Origin: Spartobacteria bacterium
Lineage (GTDB): Bacteria > Verrucomicrobiota > Verrucomicrobiia > Chthoniobacterales > UBA10450
Length of the DNA stretch: 64,000 nucleotides
Assembly: GCA_003134765.1 (NCBI GenBank)
Contig: PLCM01000035.1
Span: 52,743-116,742, forward strand
Reading direction: 5' to 3'
Shown here in pieces: positions 53,418-62,361 of the stretch (its first letter is position 1; each line of letters starts with the position of its first letter). A model generated the notes under the pieces. That model had not been told where the DNA came from. It did not search any database and was given only the letters and a program-made list of their open reading frames with translations. The translations under genes were made by a program, and so were the position numbers.

Positions 53418-53484
53418 AGTGTTCAATCCTCCATTCAGAATTACTGCCAATTTAACACGAATTTAGACGCGGCGCTCGCAAGAA

Positions 53485-54561
53485 TTATTCGGCGGTTCCT
53501 GAATTATGTGACGCATAACCGGTGACGCAGACATCCGGTCCAATCTTTTCATAGCGAATTTGGGTCAAACGCAGCGCTTCCTGAGTCGAACCGACACCCC
53601 CTCCCGGGAACGCAATCTTCGGCCCGCCGGTGAAGAGGGGAGCAAGATAAAGTTGAATTTTGTCGATCAGCTGCTGATCGAGCGCCTGGCCCAGCACCTC
53701 GCCGCCGCCTTCGATCAGCACGCTTGTAATTTTCCTGGAGCCGAGTTCCTGCAGCAAAGTTTTCAGATCGGTATTGCCGTAAACCGTGGTGTCCGCGGCA
53801 AACCGATCAGTGAAAATCCGCGCCTTGAGCGGCAGTCGTCCCGAACGCGAGAGCACAATGCGTTTCGGCTGCCGGGCACCGCGTTGTCCACGCACCGTTA
53901 GCCGCGGGTTATCGGCGCGAACGGTCTCGGCTCCGACCAGAATGGCGTCGACCTGCGCCCGAAGGCGCCGGGCATCCCGCCGCGAGGCCGAAGATGTAAG
54001 CCACCGGCTTTCCCGAGGAGGGGCGGTTAATCGCCCGTCAAGACTCATGCCGCACTTGGCGATGACAAATGGCAGTCCGGTCTGAATCCATTTGTTATAA
54101 CTTTCGTTCAGCGCACAACATTCATCCGAGAGGACACCGACGCGGACAGAAATCCCGGCCTTCTTCAGTCGGTCGATTCCCCGCCCCGCGTGGCTCGGGT
54201 TTGGGTCGAGCGCGCCGATCACCAATTTCTTTACGCCGGCGTCGATAATGGCGTTGGTGCACGGGCCGGTTCTTCCCGTGGTGGAACAAGGTTCGAGGGT
54301 CACATAGAGAGTCGCACTCTTTGGCACGGTCCGGCCGAACTGGGTGAGGCATTCGACTTCCGCGTGGGGAGCACCGGCGCGGCGGTGATGTCCCCGCGCC
54401 ACGATCGCCTGGCTGAGCACAAGAACGGCGCCCACGGCCGGATTTGGACTCGTTAGGCCGATACCACGTCGCGCTTCGCGAAGCGCGGCTTGCATGAATC
54501 GCTCGTCGGGTTCACGGCTCGCCATCACCGCAGAGATATCGCTGCCCGGGTGCGAACGCAA
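53485..54561 (-). CDS. ribD: Bifunctional riboflavin deaminase-reductase RibD
   Basis: A 358-residue protein (start could be the Met at 54525). The N-terminal deaminase has H/C zinc ligands in GAPHAEVECL and PCSTTGRTGPCTNAI. The C-terminal reductase shows VDAILVGAETVRADNPRL (about 202-219) and SVLIEGGGEVLGQA. It makes 5-amino-6-ribitylamino-uracil phosphate precursors for riboflavin. No other rib gene or FMN-riboswitch-like leader is adjacent; it is divergent from the Hsp20 pair. Confidence 0.93.
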   Translation of the reverse strand: MRSHPGSDISAVMASREPDERFMQAALREARRGIGLTSPNPAVGAVLVLSQAIVARGHHRRAGAPHAEVECLTQFGRTVPKSATLYVTLEPCSTTGRTGPCTNAIIDAGVKKLVIGALDPNPSHAGRGIDRLKKAGISVRVGVLSDECCALNESYNKWIQTGLPFVIAKCGMSLDGRLTAPPRESRWLTSSASRRDARRLRAQVDAILVGAETVRADNPRLTVRGQRGARQPKRIVLSRSGRLPLKARIFTDRFAADTTVYGNTDLKTLLQELGSRKITSVLIEGGGEVLGQALDQQLIDKIQLYLAPLFTGGPKIAFPGGGVGSTQEALRLTQIRYEKIGPDVCVTGYASHNSGTAE

Positions 54562-54799
54562 CCGCCTGTTATCTTCCGAAAAGAGTCATTTTTGCGCATT
54601 GGCTAGAGCACTCCGAGGGGGCAAACTGTGACAATACATCCCAGTAAGTGCGCGTTATTATTTGCGCTATCTATACGTAAAATATTGTTTATCAGTGTGT
54701 TGTAATATCCGCTGGAACAGCTGGACAGCCGTGGCATTTCGGTCGCTGTAACGAAATCGCCTTTTTAACTAACAAATCTACTGAAAGGAAGAAATCACT
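54562..54799 (+). promoter_or_regulatory. AT-rich regulatory region upstream of the Hsp20 pair
   Basis: This 238-bp gap is clearly more AT-rich than its surroundings, especially 54650-54710 (TTATTATTTGCGC; CGTAAAATATTGTTTATCAG). It must hold the promoters for ribD (left) and hsp20 (right). No unambiguous -35/-10 pair or CIRCE element (TTAGCACTC-N9-GAGTGCTAA) was found, so boxes are not assigned. Confidence 0.4.
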
Positions 54800-55270
54800 A
54801 TGAGTTTAATTCGTTATCAAACCCCAGGTCCCGTCAGGTGGTCCTCGCTCAATCGCTGGGCAAACCTGCGGGACGATCTTGATAGCCTGCTCGAATTGCC
54901 GTTTTTGAACGGCGGTTCGCCTCAGGCGCCGCTTTTCCCCGGCTGGACTCCGGCGCTCGATCTCTATCAGAACAACGATAACTTCGTCGCGATCGTCGAG
55001 CTTCCCGGGATGCGCAAGGAGGACATTGAAATCTCGCTCCACGACGGGACGCTCACCATCGGTGGCGAGCGCAAATCGGAAACCCGCAAGGAGGGCGACA
55101 GCGCCACCCGGACGGAACGATTCACCGGCAAATTCCGCCGCACGGTTACGCTCCCAACGCGCGTCGAGGCGAACAAGGTAAACGCGATCTACAAGGACGG
55201 CATTCTCACCGTCACGCTTCCAAAGGCGGAAGAGGCGAAGCCGAAGCAAATCCAGGTCAACGTCAGTTAA
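54800..55270 (+). CDS. Small heat-shock protein Hsp20, first copy
   Basis: A 156-residue alpha-crystallin-type chaperone. The N-terminal arm is aromatic-rich (LNRWANLRDDLDSLLELPFL). The crystallin domain (LDLYQNNDNFVAIVELPGMR to VNAIYKDGILTVTLPKAEEA) keeps the GILTVTLPK signature, and the short C-terminal tail has a KQIQVNV motif resembling the IxI/V anchor. A ribosome-binding AAGGAAG precedes it. It prevents aggregation of denatured proteins. 24 bp before the second hsp20. Confidence 0.92.
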   Translation: MSLIRYQTPGPVRWSSLNRWANLRDDLDSLLELPFLNGGSPQAPLFPGWTPALDLYQNNDNFVAIVELPGMRKEDIEISLHDGTLTIGGERKSETRKEGDSATRTERFTGKFRRTVTLPTRVEANKVNAIYKDGILTVTLPKAEEAKPKQIQVNVS

Positions 55271-55294
55271 GAATCTCAAGAAAGGAAAAACCGA

Positions 55295-55675
55295 ATGAAT
55301 ACTTTGGTTCGTGAAAATCGCAGCAGCGCCACCAACGGGGAGCGCGCCGCGGAACAGTTCATCACGCCAGCCGCCACCGTGCTCGAAAACGCGGACGGCT
55401 ACACGCTGGAAGTCGAAACGCCGGGCGTAAACAAAGAAAGCCTCGAAATGTGGGTCGAGAATAATGAGCTCACCATTCTTGGCCGCCGTTCATTGCCGGC
55501 CGTGGAAGGAACGCTTCTCCATCGCGAATCGCGCTCGGAAAATTTTCGGCGCACGTTCGAGCTCGATCCCTCGATCGACGCGGAAAAGATCAGCGCGAAG
55601 ATTGAGCAGGGTGTCGTCAGCCTGACTTTGCCGAAAGCAGAACAGGTGAAACCGCGCAAAATCGCTGTCGTTTAA
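55295..55675 (+). CDS. Small heat-shock protein Hsp20, second copy
   Basis: A 126-residue shorter Hsp20: AATVLENADGYTLEVETPGV, SLEMWVENNELTILGRRSLP, then GVVSLTLPKAEQVKPRKIAV with the C-terminal anchor. The N-terminal arm is short. Operonic with the first copy; hetero-oligomers are plausible. A strong terminator follows at 55701-55740. Confidence 0.9.
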   Translation: MNTLVRENRSSATNGERAAEQFITPAATVLENADGYTLEVETPGVNKESLEMWVENNELTILGRRSLPAVEGTLLHRESRSENFRRTFELDPSIDAEKISAKIEQGVVSLTLPKAEQVKPRKIAVV

Positions 55676-55700
55676 AAACGGGTTGTTGGGTTAGTTGACG

Positions 55701-55740
55701 CAGGCCGCAAGCCGGGGGGTTTGCGGCCTGTCGTTATTTT
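55701..55740 (+). terminator. Rho-independent terminator after the hsp20 operon
   Basis: CAGGCCGCAA (55701-55710) pairs perfectly with TTGCGGCCTG (55721-55730), followed by TCGTTATTTT. It separates the hsp20 pair from recA. Confidence 0.8.
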
Positions 55741-55765
55741 ACGACTGCGCTCCGAGCTTTTCTAC

Positions 55766-55794
55766 TTGGCGTACCCGGCGACCGCACGTACTTA
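55766..55794 (+). promoter_or_regulatory. Possible recA promoter
   Basis: TTGGCG (55766-55771), 17 bases, TACTTA (55789-55794). The predicted start would fall only about 8 bases before the ATG and beyond the AAGGGG that could serve as ribosome-binding site, so either the mRNA is nearly leaderless or the true promoter lies elsewhere. No LexA-box-like palindrome (TGTTC-N4-GAACA or CTGT-N8-ACAG) was seen. Confidence 0.35.
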
Positions 55795-55808
55795 AGGGGC
55801 CCCTCCCT

Positions 55809-56846
55809 ATGGCTACAAAAACTGAAGAAAAATCCGCCGAAGACAAAGTTATCGCGGCCCGCAACAAAAACCTCGATCTCGCCCTGCAGCAGATTGCGAA
55901 GGACTACGGCGACGGCGCCATTATGCGGCTCGGAGACGCGACGATTGTCGACATCGATGTCATTCCTACCGGCAACATCCTGATCGATCGCGCGCTTGGA
56001 GTCGGTGGATTTCCACGGGGTCGCGTGGTCGAAGTTTACGGACCGGAATCTTCTGGCAAAACCACCCTCACGCTCACGGTCATTGCCCAGGCCCAGAAGC
56101 GCGGGGGTCTGGCGGCATTTGTCGACGTCGAGCACGCACTCGACCCGCAATACGCGCGCCGTCTCGGCGTCAACATGGACGACTTGCTCGTCTCGCAGCC
56201 AAGCTCCGGCGAAGAAGCGCTTCGGATTGTCGAGACGCTCGTGCGTTCAAACGCGCTCGATGTGATCGTCCTCGATTCGGTCGCGGCGTTGGTCACGAAA
56301 CAGGAACTCGAGGGGGAGATTGGCGACTCCACGGTCGGTGCGCAGGCGCGTTTGATGAGCGCCGCGATGCGCAAATTGACCTCGCTGATTTCCAAGGCGC
56401 GGACCTGCTGCATTTTCACCAATCAAATCCGCGAAAAGATCGGCGTCATGTTCGGCAATCCGGAGACGACGCCAGGTGGCAAGGCCTTGAAATTCTATGC
56501 CAGCGTGCGCATCGATATTCGCCGCATCGGCGCGATCAAACAGACCGACGGGGTCGTCACTGGCAACCGCACCCGGGTGAAAGTTGTGAAGAACAAAGTC
56601 GCGCCGCCATTCACCGAAGCCGAGTTCGACATCATGTACAACGAGGGCATTTCCTCGACCGGCGCTCTGCTCGATCTCGCGCTCGAAAAACAAATCATCG
56701 AAAAACGCGGCTCGTGGCTTAGTTACAAGGGAACGCAACTGGCCCAGGGACGCGACGCGGGCAAGGACGCGTTGAAGAACGATCCCGCGCTCTACGAAGA
56801 GATCGAGACCGCGGTCAAAGCCAAGCTCGACGAAGAGAAAAAGTAA
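55809..56846 (+). CDS. recA: Recombinase RecA
   Basis: 345 residues from the ATG at 55809, chosen because the family N-terminus starts there ([20 protein letters not shown]); the frame's 38 preceding codons lie across the terminator. Walker [13 protein letters not shown] (about 77-88), the L1/L2 regions and [17 protein letters not shown] are complete. It catalyses strand exchange and SOS induction. alaS follows after a palindromic repeat. Confidence 0.95.
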   Translation: MATKTEEKSAEDKVIAARNKNLDLALQQIAKDYGDGAIMRLGDATIVDIDVIPTGNILIDRALGVGGFPRGRVVEVYGPESSGKTTLTLTVIAQAQKRGGLAAFVDVEHALDPQYARRLGVNMDDLLVSQPSSGEEALRIVETLVRSNALDVIVLDSVAALVTKQELEGEIGDSTVGAQARLMSAAMRKLTSLISKARTCCIFTNQIREKIGVMFGNPETTPGGKALKFYASVRIDIRRIGAIKQTDGVVTGNRTRVKVVKNKVAPPFTEAEFDIMYNEGISSTGALLDLALEKQIIEKRGSWLSYKGTQLAQGRDAGKDALKNDPALYEEIETAVKAKLDEEKK

Positions 56847-56853
56847 CCGCTGG

Positions 56854-56931
56854 CTGTAGCGGCGGTCTCTGACCGCCGAAGATTTTCGCTCCCAGCCGCC
56901 CGCATTCGGCGGTCATAGACCGCCGCTACAG
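56854..56931. repeat. Palindrome CTGTAGCGGCGGTC...GACCGCCGCTACAG
   Basis: Perfect 14-base inverted arms with a 50-base middle (inner GGCGGTCATAGACCGCC). Half copies are at 13965-13986. It sits between recA and alaS and could act as an attenuating hairpin. Confidence 0.75.
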
Positions 56932-56954
56932 AGCGCGCTACCGTCGTTCAAGCC

Positions 56955-59810
56955 ATGACCGCAGCCGAGATCCGCCAATCCTTTTTCGATTTCTTTCGCG
57001 AGAGACAGCACAGCATTGTGCCGTCCGCGTCTCTTTTGCCGGACTCGCCGAATCTGCTTTTCACGAATGCCGGGATGAACCAGTTCGTCCCGATTTTTCT
57101 TGGGCAACAAAGGCCGTCGTGGAATCCGCCGCGCGTAGTCGATACCCAGACGTGCATTCGCGCCGGGGGCAAGCATAACGACCTGGATGATGTCGGGCTC
57201 GACACGTATCACCACACGTTTTTCGAGATGCTCGGAAACTGGAGCTTTGGCGATTATTTCAAGAAGGAAGCGATCGAGTGGGCGTGGGAGTTGGTGGCCG
57301 AGCGCTGGAAACTTCCGCCGTCGCGGCTTTACGCGACGGTTTACAAACCGGGGCCGAACGAGCCGAGCGAATTCGACCAGGAAGCGCACGATCATTGGGC
57401 GCGGTTGTTTGAGAAGGCCGGGCTCAATCCGGCCGTGCACGTCGTCAACGGCAACAAGAAAGACAACTTCTGGATGATGGGCGATACCGGCCCGTGCGGT
57501 CCCTGTTCAGAGTTGCACGTCGATCTCACGCCGGCTGGCGACACGAAAGGCTCCCTGGTGAACGCGGGCGATGCGCGTTGCATCGAGATCTGGAACCTCG
57601 TTTTCATCCAGTTCAACGCGAATGCGGATGGAACGTTCTCGCCGTTGCCGCAACGGCACGTCGATACCGGGATGGGCCTGGAGCGCATCACCGCCATGAT
57701 CCAGGGCACGAAGAATTTCAGCGATTTCACCGGCATCATCTCGAACTACGAGACAGATGTTTTCCGTCCGATTTTCGACGAGCTCGAAAAACTGAGCGGG
57801 AAGAAATACACCAGCACGTTGCCGCCGGCTCCGGGGAGCGCGGGCGTCTCGCCTTCGCAGGCTTTTCGTGACGCGATATCTTCAGAAAGTTCGTCGCGGC
57901 GAGACACCGCGACCAACGACCGAGACGGTCGCGCTCCCCAGATTGCGATCGACATCGCGTTTCGTGTCATCGCCGATCACATCCGTACCCTGAGTTTCGC
58001 CATCGCCGATGGAATCCAGCCGAGTAACGAAGGGCGCGGTTACGTCCTGCGGCGAATCCTGCGTCGCGCGGTCCGCTACGGACGGACGCTCGGATTCCAT
58101 GAACCGTTTTTTTACCGATTGGTTGACGTTCTCACTCACACGATGGGCGATGTTTTCGGCGAACTACCCGAGAAACAGAACCTCATTAAGGACACTCTTC
58201 GACGTGAGGAGGAAGGATTTAACAAGACCCTCGACAAGGGGATCGCGCTCTTCGAAGCGGAGGTCGCCCGCCTGGCCAACAGCTCGGATGCTGGCGCGAT
58301 CTCAGGCACGTTTGCTTTCCGGCTCTACGACGAACAGGGATTTCCTTTTGATCTCACCGAGCTCATGGCGCGGGAGCGAGGTTTGACAGTCGACAACGAA
58401 GGCTTCGAGAGCCTGATGAACGAGCAGCGTTCCCGGGCGCGCGCCGCTCAGAAGAAAACCGCGATTGAGCTCTCGCAAGGCGATGGAGATTCAGTCACGA
58501 ATTTTCTGGGGTACGATCGCGATCAGATCGCGGCCGATGTCATCGCGGTGACGTCGACAAACGGAAATGCCGCGGTGGTCCTGAACAACTCGGTCTGTTA
58601 CGCGGAGATGGGCGGACAGGTCGGTGACCGCGGCGCGATCCAGGGGAAGGGAGGCGAATGGAAAATCACCAACACCCAAAAGTCTGGTAGCGCGTTTGTG
58701 CATTTGCTCGAAAGCGAACAGGCCCCGGAACCCGGCGAGCACGTCACCGTGATGGTCGATGCTCCTCGTCGCCGTGCGATTGAGGGACATCACACCGTCA
58801 CGCATGTCTTGCACTGGGCGTTGCATCAAAAAGTCAGCAGCGAGGCAACGCAGAAAGGGAGCTATGTCGGGCCGGACAAGCTGACGTTCGATTTTTCCAG
58901 CGCGGCGCTGACTCCGCAGCAAAAACGAGATGTCGAGAAAGTGGTGAACGAAAAGATCGCGGAGAACGCGCCCGTCTCCTGGAAAGAGATTCCGTACGCG
59001 GAAGCGAAGAAGCGTTCGGATATCCAGCAGTTCTTCGGCGACAAGTACGGCGACACGGTCCGCGTGGTGCAAATTGGTGGGGCACCGGAGCAGCTCAACG
59101 GCTATTCGATGGAACTCTGCGGTGGGACGCACGTGCGCGCGACGGGCGACATCGGATCGTTCCGGATCTTAAGTGAGTCGGCGATCGCAGCGGGCGTGCG
59201 TCGGATTGAAGCAGTGGCTGGTGATGCGGCCAGAGTTTGGGCGGAACAGGAAGCCGGACGTCAGCAGGAGAAATTTGAAGGGCTCGCCCGGAGGAAGTCT
59301 GGACTCGCGGCGTTACCGGCATTCTCAAGCGACGCGGAGACGAAGGGGATGCTGGAACAGATCGATGCGCGCTCAGCGCATTTGGAAAAAATCGAGGCCG
59401 AGGTTCACGAGTGGGAAAAGCAAAACGCGAAGGCGTTCGAGGTGGAATTAAGAAGTCGCGCGGGCGCAATCGCAAGCGATCTGGCCCAGGCACACGCCGG
59501 TGAAAAATTTTGCGTGGCGAAAATCTCGGACGCTGACGCCAAGTTACTCCAAGCCGTTGTCGAAGTGCTGAAGCAAAAGTTCGACGGCCCGATTTTCCTG
59601 GCGGGGACAACAGATGGAAGTGTCACGTTGATCGCCGCGGTGCCGAAGGAACTCACATCAAAACTTCAGGCGAACAAATTGATTCAAGAGCTTGCTCCAA
59701 TTGTCGGCGGCAAAGGCGGGGGGCGGCCGGACAACGCGCAAGGCGCGGGAAAAGATGCGAGCAAAATCGACGACGCGCTCGCCCGAGCGCGCGAGCTACT
59801 TTCGTTATAG
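56955..59810 (+). CDS. alaS: Alanyl-tRNA synthetase AlaS with in-frame palindromic insertion
   Basis: A 951-residue protein with all main domains: catalytic domain (MTAAEIRQSFFDFFRERQHS; NFWMMGDTGPCGPCSELHVD), the editing domain with GHHTVTHVLHWAL and CGGTHVRATGDIG, and the C-Ala region. Between GKKYTSTLPP and IDIAFRVIADHIRTL the protein has about 36 residues (GSAGVSPSQAFRDAISSESS and so on) that do not belong to the family. They are encoded by a 107-bp palindromic element (57833-57939). The frame is preserved, and both flanks are intact, so the enzyme is probably active. Confidence 0.93.
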   Translation: MTAAEIRQSFFDFFRERQHSIVPSASLLPDSPNLLFTNAGMNQFVPIFLGQQRPSWNPPRVVDTQTCIRAGGKHNDLDDVGLDTYHHTFFEMLGNWSFGDYFKKEAIEWAWELVAERWKLPPSRLYATVYKPGPNEPSEFDQEAHDHWARLFEKAGLNPAVHVVNGNKKDNFWMMGDTGPCGPCSELHVDLTPAGDTKGSLVNAGDARCIEIWNLVFIQFNANADGTFSPLPQRHVDTGMGLERITAMIQGTKNFSDFTGIISNYETDVFRPIFDELEKLSGKKYTSTLPPAPGSAGVSPSQAFRDAISSESSSRRDTATNDRDGRAPQIAIDIAFRVIADHIRTLSFAIADGIQPSNEGRGYVLRRILRRAVRYGRTLGFHEPFFYRLVDVLTHTMGDVFGELPEKQNLIKDTLRREEEGFNKTLDKGIALFEAEVARLANSSDAGAISGTFAFRLYDEQGFPFDLTELMARERGLTVDNEGFESLMNEQRSRARAAQKKTAIELSQGDGDSVTNFLGYDRDQIAADVIAVTSTNGNAAVVLNNSVCYAEMGGQVGDRGAIQGKGGEWKITNTQKSGSAFVHLLESEQAPEPGEHVTVMVDAPRRRAIEGHHTVTHVLHWALHQKVSSEATQKGSYVGPDKLTFDFSSAALTPQQKRDVEKVVNEKIAENAPVSWKEIPYAEAKKRSDIQQFFGDKYGDTVRVVQIGGAPEQLNGYSMELCGGTHVRATGDIGSFRILSESAIAAGVRRIEAVAGDAARVWAEQEAGRQQEKFEGLARRKSGLAALPAFSSDAETKGMLEQIDARSAHLEKIEAEVHEWEKQNAKAFEVELRSRAGAIASDLAQAHAGEKFCVAKISDADAKLLQAVVEVLKQKFDGPIFLAGTTDGSVTLIAAVPKELTSKLQANKLIQELAPIVGGKGGGRPDNAQGAGKDASKIDDALARARELLSL
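57833..57939 (+). repeat. Palindromic element inserted in frame in alaS
   Basis: The left arm GGGGAGCGCGGGCGTCTCG is inverse to the right arm ending CGAGACGGTCGCGCTCCCC (two mismatches in 19). An inner hairpin GTCGCGG-N7-CCGCGAC lies at 57891-57911. The antisense translation (ACEGETPALPGAG) is a peptide seen typically in translated extragenic repeats. It lies in a variable loop of AlaS and adds about 36 codons without a stop. Confidence 0.8.
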
Positions 59811-61031
59811 CCAAGGTGGCAGCGCCAGCATCGCGACTGCCGTCGCGATTACCCCGAGGAAGAGCACGATCGCGTAAACGAGTCCGCCGAAGGCGAACTT
59901 GAACAGGCTCATGAACCAGCCCTGCCGATAGACGCGCCGGATGGAGATGAAGATCTGAAGAACGACCAGCACCGAAAGGCCGATCGTGATGAGGACCTGA
60001 AGCGCCCCCGGCATCACCTGATGGAGCCCTATTGAGATCAACACGACGAGAATGGACGTGAGATAAAAAAAGGCGTGGATGTTCAGCGCGTAGACCAGGT
60101 GCTCGATGTAGAAACGTTTTTGGCGCAGATAAAGAATTTTGAGGATGAAGGCGAAGAGCGGGATGCAGAAAAGCATCATGGTGGAGAGGTTGCTCTGGAG
60201 CGTCTGAAGGAACAATTTCCCTCTGGCGCCGTCCTCGCCAATCTGGTCTTTAATCCGCTTTTCCAGCCAGAGATCGAACGGTGTTCTCGGCCGGTGTTTG
60301 TCGGGTCCAAACTGGACATGAGGCCTGTTCTTTTCCTTTTCGGCTACCTTCTCATCCACGAATTCGTTGATGGCCGAGTCGAGTTCGGAAGGCGTTGGGC
60401 TTGGTTGCGCTTCAGTTGGCGATGTCTGTTCCGCGGGCGTGACGCTTTCCGACGGCGATGGAGTGGCGGTGCCCGCCGGCTGTTCGTTTTTCTTGTCGCC
60501 GCTGGTGAAAGTGAAGAACGGGTGCTTCTTCTTCTGTTTCTCCTTCAGCCTCGCCATCTTCTCGTCGAAGACGGCGCGGGCTTCGGGCGTCATATCTTCC
60601 CGGCGGATGGTTCGCGTGTCGCTGATCGGGATCAGCCGCGCGCAGAGAAAAAAGACAATGCTGATCAGGAGATAAAGCCGCAACGGGTGGACGAAACGGA
60701 CACGACGTCCTTCAAGAAACTGGTTCGTGAGCCAGCCCGGTTTCCAAAACAAAAGCCCGATGGAGCGGATGAATTTGGAGTCCCAATTCAGGAACGAATC
60801 GAGCACATCAACCACAACGTGACGGAAGGATCGGTGATAACTGACGGCGGCCTGCCCGCAATTCGAGCAATAGTGCCCGCGCAATTCCTGGCCGCAATTC
60901 TCGCAATGCGTCAGCGGTTTCTCGTCTTTCTTCGGCTTCTTTCGCCAGCTGAACCGCCGCTTGCGGCGATGTTCATCCAGCGCGGAAGCGACCGAATCCC
61001 CTACGATGGCCTGTGATGTTTCATCCTCCAT
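59805..61031 (-). CDS. DUF3667-like membrane protein with zinc ribbon
   Basis: A 408-residue protein. A double CxxC zinc ribbon is at about 43-59 (CENCGQELRGHYCSNCGQ), and a conserved HSFRHVVVDVLDSFLNWDSK-like segment follows (about 66-85). Membrane helices lie at about 118-138 and four at 290-405; between them is a long charged/Pro-rich linker (PTEAQPSPTPSELDSAINEF). The layout matches DUF3667 proteins of unknown role. Its stop overlaps the alaS stop by 6 bp, convergent. Confidence 0.85.
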   Translation of the reverse strand: MEDETSQAIVGDSVASALDEHRRKRRFSWRKKPKKDEKPLTHCENCGQELRGHYCSNCGQAAVSYHRSFRHVVVDVLDSFLNWDSKFIRSIGLLFWKPGWLTNQFLEGRRVRFVHPLRLYLLISIVFFLCARLIPISDTRTIRREDMTPEARAVFDEKMARLKEKQKKKHPFFTFTSGDKKNEQPAGTATPSPSESVTPAEQTSPTEAQPSPTPSELDSAINEFVDEKVAEKEKNRPHVQFGPDKHRPRTPFDLWLEKRIKDQIGEDGARGKLFLQTLQSNLSTMMLFCIPLFAFILKILYLRQKRFYIEHLVYALNIHAFFYLTSILVVLISIGLHQVMPGALQVLITIGLSVLVVLQIFISIRRVYRQGWFMSLFKFAFGGLVYAIVLFLGVIATAVAMLALPPWL

Positions 61032-61049
61032 GGCGATCAGCTCCGGGGT

Positions 61050-61784
61050 TCATCTGACCGCGGCCCAGACGCGATGAACGTCGTCGTGATCTTCGAAGAT
61101 TTGGAGAAACTCGCCGGTGTGCGCGCGTTGCTCGTCGGATAATTCTGGAAAATTTTTGGCGATGTAACCGAGCTCGCTGGTCACGATCGTCCATCCATTC
61201 GCGGCCAGCCATTGGGAGACAGCATGAAGATCTCCGCGCTCCGTGATGAAACGCGCGCCGGATGTACCTTCCGGAATATCGTCGTTCTGCTCCTGCGAAA
61301 GCGGCTCGACGTTTTGCGCCCCGGCTTCGATCGCCGCCGCCTCGACGTCCGCGCTCGGATCGGGATGATGCGCATCCACCAGGCCGACGTGGTCGAAAAG
61401 AAATTTATTGCTGCCCGGCGCGCCGAGTTGCCCGCCTTTCTTGAAGAGGACCCGAATCTCCGGCGCGGTCCGGTTATTGTTATCGGTCAACACCTCGACA
61501 ATCACCGGCACTTTGTTCGGCGCGTAACCTTCGAACACGACCTGCTCCATCACGAGCTTGTCATCGCCGATCCCAGCGCCTTTCTTGATCGCGCGCTCGA
61601 TCACATCACGCGTCACGCTCGCTTTGCGCGCCTTGTCCACGACCGCGGCCAGGCGCGGATTCCCCGCCGGCTCGGGCCCGCCGAGTTTCGCCGCGACCAT
61701 GATTTCTTTGACGAGCTTGCCGACAAGCTGGCCTTTCTTCAATCCGGCGACTTCTCGTTTGGCGTGGAGCCATTGGCGACCCAT
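61050..61784 (-). CDS. YebC/PmpR-family transcriptional regulator
   Basis: A 244-residue protein with the full YebC pattern: GRQWLHAKREVAGLKKGQ (variant of SKW.NIKH.K), NPRLAAVVDKARKASVTRDV, YEGYAP-type FEGYAPNKVPVIVEVLTDNN and KGGQLGAPGSNKFLFDH. Members act on transcription or relieve ribosome stalling on proline stretches. Starts 145 bp after a repeat and is upstream of the DUF3667 gene by 18 bp on the same strand, so the two may be cotranscribed. Confidence 0.9.
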   Translation of the reverse strand: MGRQWLHAKREVAGLKKGQLVGKLVKEIMVAAKLGGPEPAGNPRLAAVVDKARKASVTRDVIERAIKKGAGIGDDKLVMEQVVFEGYAPNKVPVIVEVLTDNNNRTAPEIRVLFKKGGQLGAPGSNKFLFDHVGLVDAHHPDPSADVEAAAIEAGAQNVEPLSQEQNDDIPEGTSGARFITERGDLHAVSQWLAANGWTIVTSELGYIAKNFPELSDEQRAHTGEFLQIFEDHDDVHRVWAAVR

Positions 61785-61830
61785 ATCTTGGGTGTAACAG
61801 TTGCAACGCGGCTCAGCAAGCGAGCGTCTC

Positions 61831-61919
61831 TTCTGTAGCCGCCGCCCTGTGGGCCGCGTGAGTTCGGCGAATTCACCTATCCTATGTCCACGCTTCGCAC
61901 AGCGAAGCGGCTACAGAAG
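61831..61919. repeat. Palindrome TTCTGTAGCCGC...GCGGCTACAGAA
   Basis: Perfect 12-base arms 65 bases apart. Resembles the CTGTAGCGGC family but with a different inner part. Between divergent or tandem minus-strand genes. Confidence 0.65.
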
Positions 61920-61930
61920 AAAGGCTCCTC

Positions 61931-62143
61931 TTAATCGCGGAACAGGAAAAGCGCGGCGGTTCCGACCGCGCCGATGACGAAGAGCGCGACATCGTTCGCC
62001 ACGAAATAGGGATACGCCATCAGGGCGAGCCCGAGAAACATCGGCTTCCAGACGTGCATCCGTTTTCCGTAAATGAACGCGACGAAACCGATCGAGCCGA
62101 AGAGCAATCCGCCGATTAAATTTGCGCCGGTGAAAACAGGCAT
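61931..62143 (-). CDS. Small two- to three-helix membrane protein
   Basis: A 70-residue protein (MPVFTGANLIGGLLFGSIGF) with hydrophobic helices at about 8-24, 34-48 and 52-67 and a short basic loop (YGKRMHVWK). Common small membrane protein in this kind of genome; role unknown. Confidence 0.6.
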   Translation of the reverse strand: MPVFTGANLIGGLLFGSIGFVAFIYGKRMHVWKPMFLGLALMAYPYFVANDVALFVIGAVGTAALFLFRD

Positions 62144-62180
62144 GCGGTTTTGCGAGCTATTTCCGCGCCAGTTTCCGTAA

Positions 62181-62266
62181 TGGTAGGGACGCCGCGCTGC
62201 GGCGTCCGCGAAAAGGGATCATGCTGGGAGAAGATCCGCGGACGGCGCAGCGCGCCATCCCTACCA
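62181..62266. repeat. TGGTAGGG...CCTACCA palindromic repeat, copy 2
   Basis: Outer ends TGGTAGGGACGCC and GGCGC...ATCCCTACCA, inner GACGCCGCGCTGCGGCGTC. Same family as 27360-27447, upstream of the permease gene. Confidence 0.75.
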
Positions 62267-62361
62267 GGCGGGGCTACGGCGTTGAAAACTTGAAGATTGA
62301 CCCTGCTCGCGTCGCGGTGCCACGATTCGCCCCCTCAACGTAACCCAACCGAAAGAACCGC

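Noticed and set aside
54562..54799. Possible FMN riboswitch before ribD, and CIRCE element before hsp20
   Set aside because: Neither RFN conserved blocks nor the TTAGCACTC-N9-GAGTGCTAA palindrome was seen.
55676..55808. LexA box before recA
   Set aside because: No TGTTC-N4-GAACA or CTGT-N8-ACAG palindrome in the leader; SOS control cannot be claimed from this sequence.
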